Shown here: in pieces, positions 13,867 through 17,168 of the stretch | How positions within the stretch are numbered: the first letter of the stretch is position 1 | How the letters are laid out: every line of letters starts with the position of its first letter | NCBI GenBank assembly: GCA_937996825.1 | Contig: CALKUJ010000230.1 | Location: 1-17,168, forward strand | Reading direction: 5' to 3' | Length of the DNA stretch: 17,168 nucleotides | Source of the DNA: an uncultured Polynucleobacter sp. | Lineage (GTDB): Bacteria > Pseudomonadota > Gammaproteobacteria > Burkholderiales > Burkholderiaceae | The notes under the pieces: generated by a model | Databases searched by the model: none | Seen by the model: only the letters and a program-made list of their open reading frames with translations | Told to the model about the DNA's origin: nothing | Made by a program: the position numbers and the translations under genes

Positions 13867-13886
13867 ACTAATCACTGAGTGATAGT
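13867..13886. promoter_or_regulatory. Palindrome upstream of the DUF3422 gene
   Basis: ATCACTGAGTGAT (13871-13883) is a perfect odd-centred palindrome, and flanking ACT/AGT (13867-13869, 13884-13886) extend it if one A is skipped. It lies 39 bases before the DUF3422 start, in the spacer after the rhodanese gene. A small operator is possible. There is no U tract directly after it, so a terminator is less likely. Confidence 0.35.
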
Positions 13887-13921
13887 ATTGCTTAATCTTA
13901 TTCATCTCAAAGAGCTCAGGT

Positions 13922-15265
13922 ATGCGCCCATACGATCACCCACTCAGAACTGTTCTTCATGAAGAGGTGCATGCAAGACCACCTGTTGCATTGTGGCCAA
14001 GGGATCGCATCCTCAATCAGGCATTTTTGTTAAAGGGAAATGATCGTCAACAACAGCTTGACTGGATCAACGCTATCAGCGAACAAACGAAACAGCCCAT
14101 TGACTCTAATCATGGTCAAACATTTCGCATCATTGAACTAAGACCAGCGCCACAAAGAGTCATCATCAAATGGGAACTACACGGTGAGTTCTCATCCATT
14201 TCAGCGATTGTTCAACAAAAAGATTTAATGACTGAAGCACCGATTAAGACACGTCATGGTATTGAAAATGAGGTGAATGATTTATTGAATAGATTAAGCA
14301 TCAAGCCCATGCATGAAGCTGGCGGCCTCAGAATATCTGCGATTGATATTGCTTTCGAAGACCGCGGTCTTTTCAAAGAGGCAGATGAGGTTTCCTCTTT
14401 ATTCTCAGGAAACACATTAATTGGCAGCACCATCTTAAGCAATCAAAAAGCTCAACTGTGGACGGATTTACAGGTCAATGAGGATGGCTATATTTCATTT
14501 TTAGTGCCTCATGCTGGTATGGGGTCACGCCAGGCAGGTCGAGTTGCACGTCGAATCACTGAAGTAGAAATTTATCGCATGGCTTCAATGCTGGCATTCC
14601 CAGTGGCAAAAAGTCTATCAGGCCCTCTGCGCAATGCTGAAGCAGAACTATCAGAATTATCAAAAGAAATTTCTATGGCTCAAAATCAAGAGAGTGTCGC
14701 AACTCATCAAGATGGCGAGTTCTTAGAACGTATCTCTACTTTGGCTTCCAAGATCGAAGAATGGATTTCCGAGCACGGTCTTCGCTTTACTGCTGCTGAA
14801 GCCTACAGTCAATTGACCGCAAAAAATCTTGAAGAATTGAGTGAGGCCTCATTGCCTGGGGTCCAAACTTTATCTGAATTCATGGAGCGTCGTTTTGCAC
14901 CAGCAATGAGCACCTGCTCATGGACCCAACGTCGCTTGCGCGAGTTATCCGATCGAATCTCACGTACCACGCAAATTTTGCGAACACGCATAGAGTTTGT
15001 GAACGAGAGTCAAACGCAGGAATTATTAGCCAGCATGGATCGTCGTGCGAAGATCCAATTACGCTTGCAAGAAACAGTTGAAGGTTTATCAGTTTTAGTA
15101 TTGACCTACTATGCTGTGAGCTTGATCATCTACATGGCCAAAGGTGCCAAAGAGTTGGGATTAATGATTCCAGCAGAACTGATTGGTGGAGCATCAGCGC
15201 CGATCATTGCCTATGGCATATACGCACTGAACAAACTTCGTAAGAAAAAGTTCAATCCGAATTAA
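13922..15265 (+). CDS. DUF3422 family membrane-anchored protein
   Basis: 447-residue protein of the proteobacterial DUF3422 family, function unknown. The family hallmark is at the N-terminus: DHPLRTVLHEEVHARPPVAL (about 4-23). The central part (about 230-370) is helical and charged, likely coiled-coil, for example in the stretch around ELSELSKEISMAQNQ and the RRLRELSDRISRTTQILRTR region. Two hydrophobic segments lie near the C-terminus (about 385-405 and 410-430), ending in LRKKKFNPN, so most of the chain probably faces the cytoplasm. ATG 13922 follows AAAGAGCTCAGG. It is convergent with the COG2509 gene, 50 bases apart. The large helical head with C-terminal anchor suggests a scaffold or channel-like protein, but that is inference. 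Confidence 0.85.
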   Translation: MRPYDHPLRTVLHEEVHARPPVALWPRDRILNQAFLLKGNDRQQQLDWINAISEQTKQPIDSNHGQTFRIIELRPAPQRVIIKWELHGEFSSISAIVQQKDLMTEAPIKTRHGIENEVNDLLNRLSIKPMHEAGGLRISAIDIAFEDRGLFKEADEVSSLFSGNTLIGSTILSNQKAQLWTDLQVNEDGYISFLVPHAGMGSRQAGRVARRITEVEIYRMASMLAFPVAKSLSGPLRNAEAELSELSKEISMAQNQESVATHQDGEFLERISTLASKIEEWISEHGLRFTAAEAYSQLTAKNLEELSEASLPGVQTLSEFMERRFAPAMSTCSWTQRRLRELSDRISRTTQILRTRIEFVNESQTQELLASMDRRAKIQLRLQETVEGLSVLVLTYYAVSLIIYMAKGAKELGLMIPAELIGGASAPIIAYGIYALNKLRKKKFNPN

Positions 15266-15315
15266 GCTGCTGACCTTGCTTTAAATTGGTTCGGCTTGGT
15301 TTGACTTGATTTGAG

Positions 15316-16947
15316 TCAGTTTGACTTTGCCTGAATCATTTGAAGCGCCAAGGCTTCGGCAACTTTGATGCCATCAACGCCAGCAGATAGAATCCCGCCT
15401 GCGTAACCAGCACCCTCACCAGCAGGATACAAACCCTTGACGTTCAAGCTTTGATAATTACTTCCTCTGGTGATCCTCAAAGGAGAAGATGTTCTGGTTT
15501 CTACCCCAGTTAAAACAGCATCGTGCATCGCAAAGCCTTTGATCTTTTTATCAAATGCAGGCAAGGCCTCTCTCATGGCTTCAATCACAAAATCAGGCAG
15601 TGCTTGGGCCAAATCAGTCAGATGAACACCAGGCTTATAAGACGGAATCACTTTGCCGAATTCAGTAGAAGTTTGTCCGGCAATAAAGTCACCCACCAAT
15701 TGACCAGGAGCTTCGTAGTTTTTGCCGCCCAATTCAAAAGCCTTGGACTCAAGTGCTCTTTGAAAATCAATGCCCGCCAAAGGATTCTCAGCACTGCCAC
15801 CATAGTCTTTTGGATCTACGTTCACCACGATGCCTGCATTGGCATTGCGTTCATTACGAGAATATTGACTCATGCCATTGGTGACCACCCTGTTCTCTTC
15901 TGAAGTGGCAGCCACAACAGTTCCACCAGGGCACATACAAAAGCTATAAACAGCACGACCATTCTTGGCATGGTGCACCAACTTGTAATCGGCTGCTCCA
16001 ATCAAAGGATTGCCCGCATGGGGGCCAAGCCTGGCTCGATCAATCAATGATTGCGGATGCTCAATCCTAAAGCCAACAGAGAATGGTTTAGGTTCAATAT
16101 AAACACCTGCCTCATGCAATGCCTTGAAAGTATCTCTGGCACTGTGACCTAAAGCAATGATCACGTGACGGGCAGCCAACTTCTCACCACTCTCTAACTG
16201 AAGGCCCGCAATTTCGCCGTCCTTGATGTCAAAGCCAGTGACTTTTTGCTGGAAACGCACCTCACCACCCAAGCTGATGATTTCTTGGCGCATCTTTTCA
16301 ACCACACCCACCAAACGGAATGTGCCAATGTGTGGTTTTGCCACATAGGCAATTTCTTCAGGCGCTCCTGCCTTGATGAATTCTTGAATCACTTTACGAC
16401 CATAGAACTTGGGGTCTTTGATTTGGCTGTAAAGCTTACCGTCAGAGAATGTTCCTGCACCACCCTCACCAAACTGCACATTCGACTCTGGGTTTAGAAC
16501 ATTTTTTCGCCATAAGCCCCAAGTGTCCTGAGTGCGCTCTCTTACTTGTTTGCCACGTTCAAGAACAATCGGCTTAAAACCCATTTGCGCAAGGACTAGT
16601 GCAGCAAAAATACCGCATGGACCAAAACCAATCACCACGGGACGTTCTGATGATGGCTGACCGGACGAAGTATTTGCCTGAGCCACAAAGTGATAACTGG
16701 TATCAGGGGAGGGTCGGATGTGTTGATCGTGCCCGAATTTAGCCAAGATGGCCTCTTCATTTTTAACAGACACATCAAGCGTATAAATAAAAGCCAATGC
16801 AATGTTTTTTCTAGCGTCATAACTGCGCTTGAAAACAAGAAAATCAATTAAATCTTTAGGAGAAATACCCAAACGCTTTAAGATAGCGGCTTCAAGCTCC
16901 TCTGGAGCATGCTCAATGGGTAAACGCAGTTCTGTAATACGAATCAT
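15316..16947 (-). CDS. COG2509 FAD-dependent dehydrogenase, uncharacterised
   Basis: 543-residue flavoprotein of the COG2509 NAD(P)/FAD-dependent oxidoreductase group, whose substrates are not known. A short N-terminal domain (about 1-90) precedes the Rossmann FAD site VVIGFGPCGIFAA (about 104-116) with the acidic strand end VLERG. Then come FGEGGAGTFSDGKLYS, the HVIIALGHSARDT second dinucleotide-contact segment, CMCPGG, and the closing FAD-binding stretch YPAGEGAGYAGGILSAGVDG (shown in part: PAGEGAGYAGGI). I prefer ATG 16947 to the TTG at 16974, because the protein then starts MIRITELRLP as expected for the family. The extension adds only nine residues. It is divergent from the DUF1415 gene, with about 41 bases between starts that must hold both promoters. 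Reported relatives occur in many bacteria as single genes, and the neighbourhood gives no substrate hint. Confidence 0.88.
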   Translation of the reverse strand: MIRITELRLPIEHAPEELEAAILKRLGISPKDLIDFLVFKRSYDARKNIALAFIYTLDVSVKNEEAILAKFGHDQHIRPSPDTSYHFVAQANTSSGQPSSERPVVIGFGPCGIFAALVLAQMGFKPIVLERGKQVRERTQDTWGLWRKNVLNPESNVQFGEGGAGTFSDGKLYSQIKDPKFYGRKVIQEFIKAGAPEEIAYVAKPHIGTFRLVGVVEKMRQEIISLGGEVRFQQKVTGFDIKDGEIAGLQLESGEKLAARHVIIALGHSARDTFKALHEAGVYIEPKPFSVGFRIEHPQSLIDRARLGPHAGNPLIGAADYKLVHHAKNGRAVYSFCMCPGGTVVAATSEENRVVTNGMSQYSRNERNANAGIVVNVDPKDYGGSAENPLAGIDFQRALESKAFELGGKNYEAPGQLVGDFIAGQTSTEFGKVIPSYKPGVHLTDLAQALPDFVIEAMREALPAFDKKIKGFAMHDAVLTGVETRTSSPLRITRGSNYQSLNVKGLYPAGEGAGYAGGILSAGVDGIKVAEALALQMIQAKSN

Positions 16948-16988
16948 AAGGCTATACGATACACAATCTGTCAAACAAATTGGAAACT

Positions 16989-17168
16989 ATGACCTCAAAC
17001 GCTAGCAACATCATTCAAGAAACACAGAATTGGCTGATCAAAGCCGTGATTGGTTTGAACCTTTGCCCTTTTGCCAAAGCGGTGCATGTCAAAGAGCAAA
17101 TCAAGTATGTGGTGAGTGAGGCAACAAATGTTGAAAAACTGCTAGAGGACTTAGCAAAAGAATTGGAA
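16989..17168 (+). CDS. DUF1415 family protein, 3' end outside the window
   Basis: Sixty codons remain open to the last base. The translation starts MTSNASNIIQETQNWLIKAV and continues with IGLNLCPFAKAV, the LNLCPFA motif that marks DUF1415 proteins of beta- and gammaproteobacteria (usually about 180-200 residues). Function is unknown. The start ATG 16989 follows a weak TTGGAAA. The gene is divergent from the COG2509 flavoprotein. Truncation is caused by the window edge, not mutation. Confidence 0.85.
   Translation, partial: MTSNASNIIQETQNWLIKAVIGLNLCPFAKAVHVKEQIKYVVSEATNVEKLLEDLAKELE

Noticed and set aside
15266..15315. Terminator between DUF3422 and COG2509
   Set aside because: Only a 5-base TGACT/AGTCA stem is visible, with no U-run on either strand.
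1..17168. Mobile element, prophage, CRISPR array, tRNA or rRNA
   Set aside because: No transposase, integrase, terminal inverted repeat, regular spaced repeat, cloverleaf with CCA end or rRNA-like stretch was recognised on either strand.

Overview
The window looks like a chromosomal contig end from a low-to-moderate-GC betaproteobacterium of the order Burkholderiales. The gene families and protein wording resemble the freshwater genus Polynucleobacter most. That placement is recognition from memory, not a search. Supporting traits are a Bug/TctC-type periplasmic binding protein, a subclass-I bacterial Fpr ending in AFVEK, and DUF3422, DUF1415, DUF423 and COG2509 proteins. I see no tRNA, rRNA, CRISPR array, transposase, integrase or phage gene. 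Bases 1-30 are not biological: they match the Illumina TruSeq read-1 adapter, so genomic sequence starts near base 31.

Layout. (1) 31-1935, + strand: a 5'-truncated lipid A phosphoethanolamine transferase (eptA) followed by diacylglycerol kinase (dgkA), in AT-rich DNA. The first enzyme releases diacylglycerol and the second recycles it. (2) 1942-2718, - strand: ferredoxin-NADP reductase (fpr). (3) 2871-11542: a divergent catabolic cluster. On the - strand are a glyoxylate-type aminotransferase and a GlcG/HbpS-like protein. On the + strand are an FCD-type GntR regulator, a 1001-residue FAD/Fe-S/CCG 2-hydroxyacid dehydrogenase, a Bug solute-binding protein, a class III CoA-transferase and a crotonase-fold protein lacking both hydratase glutamates. 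(4) 11549-12628, - strand: an IscR-like Rrf2 regulator without the usual cysteine ligands, and a DUF423 membrane protein. (5) 12930-13820, + strand: a small periplasmic cytochrome c with its own terminator, then an exported rhodanese. (6) 13922-15265, + strand: DUF3422. (7) 15316-16947, - strand: a COG2509 FAD-dependent oxidoreductase, divergent from the start of a DUF1415 gene that runs off the window end.

The region most likely to hold an undescribed system is the divergent cluster. Its regulator class, flavin/iron-sulfur dehydrogenase, GlcG-like protein and glyoxylate aminotransferase echo the glc (glycolate) locus: hydroxyacid to oxoacid to amino acid. The binding protein, CoA-transferase and altered crotonase add carboxylate capture and a CoA-ester step that the classical glycolate pathway does not have. 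The substrate cannot be read from the sequence. Two palindromic boxes in the divergent intergenic region, one nearer each gene, are candidate operators for the GntR protein.
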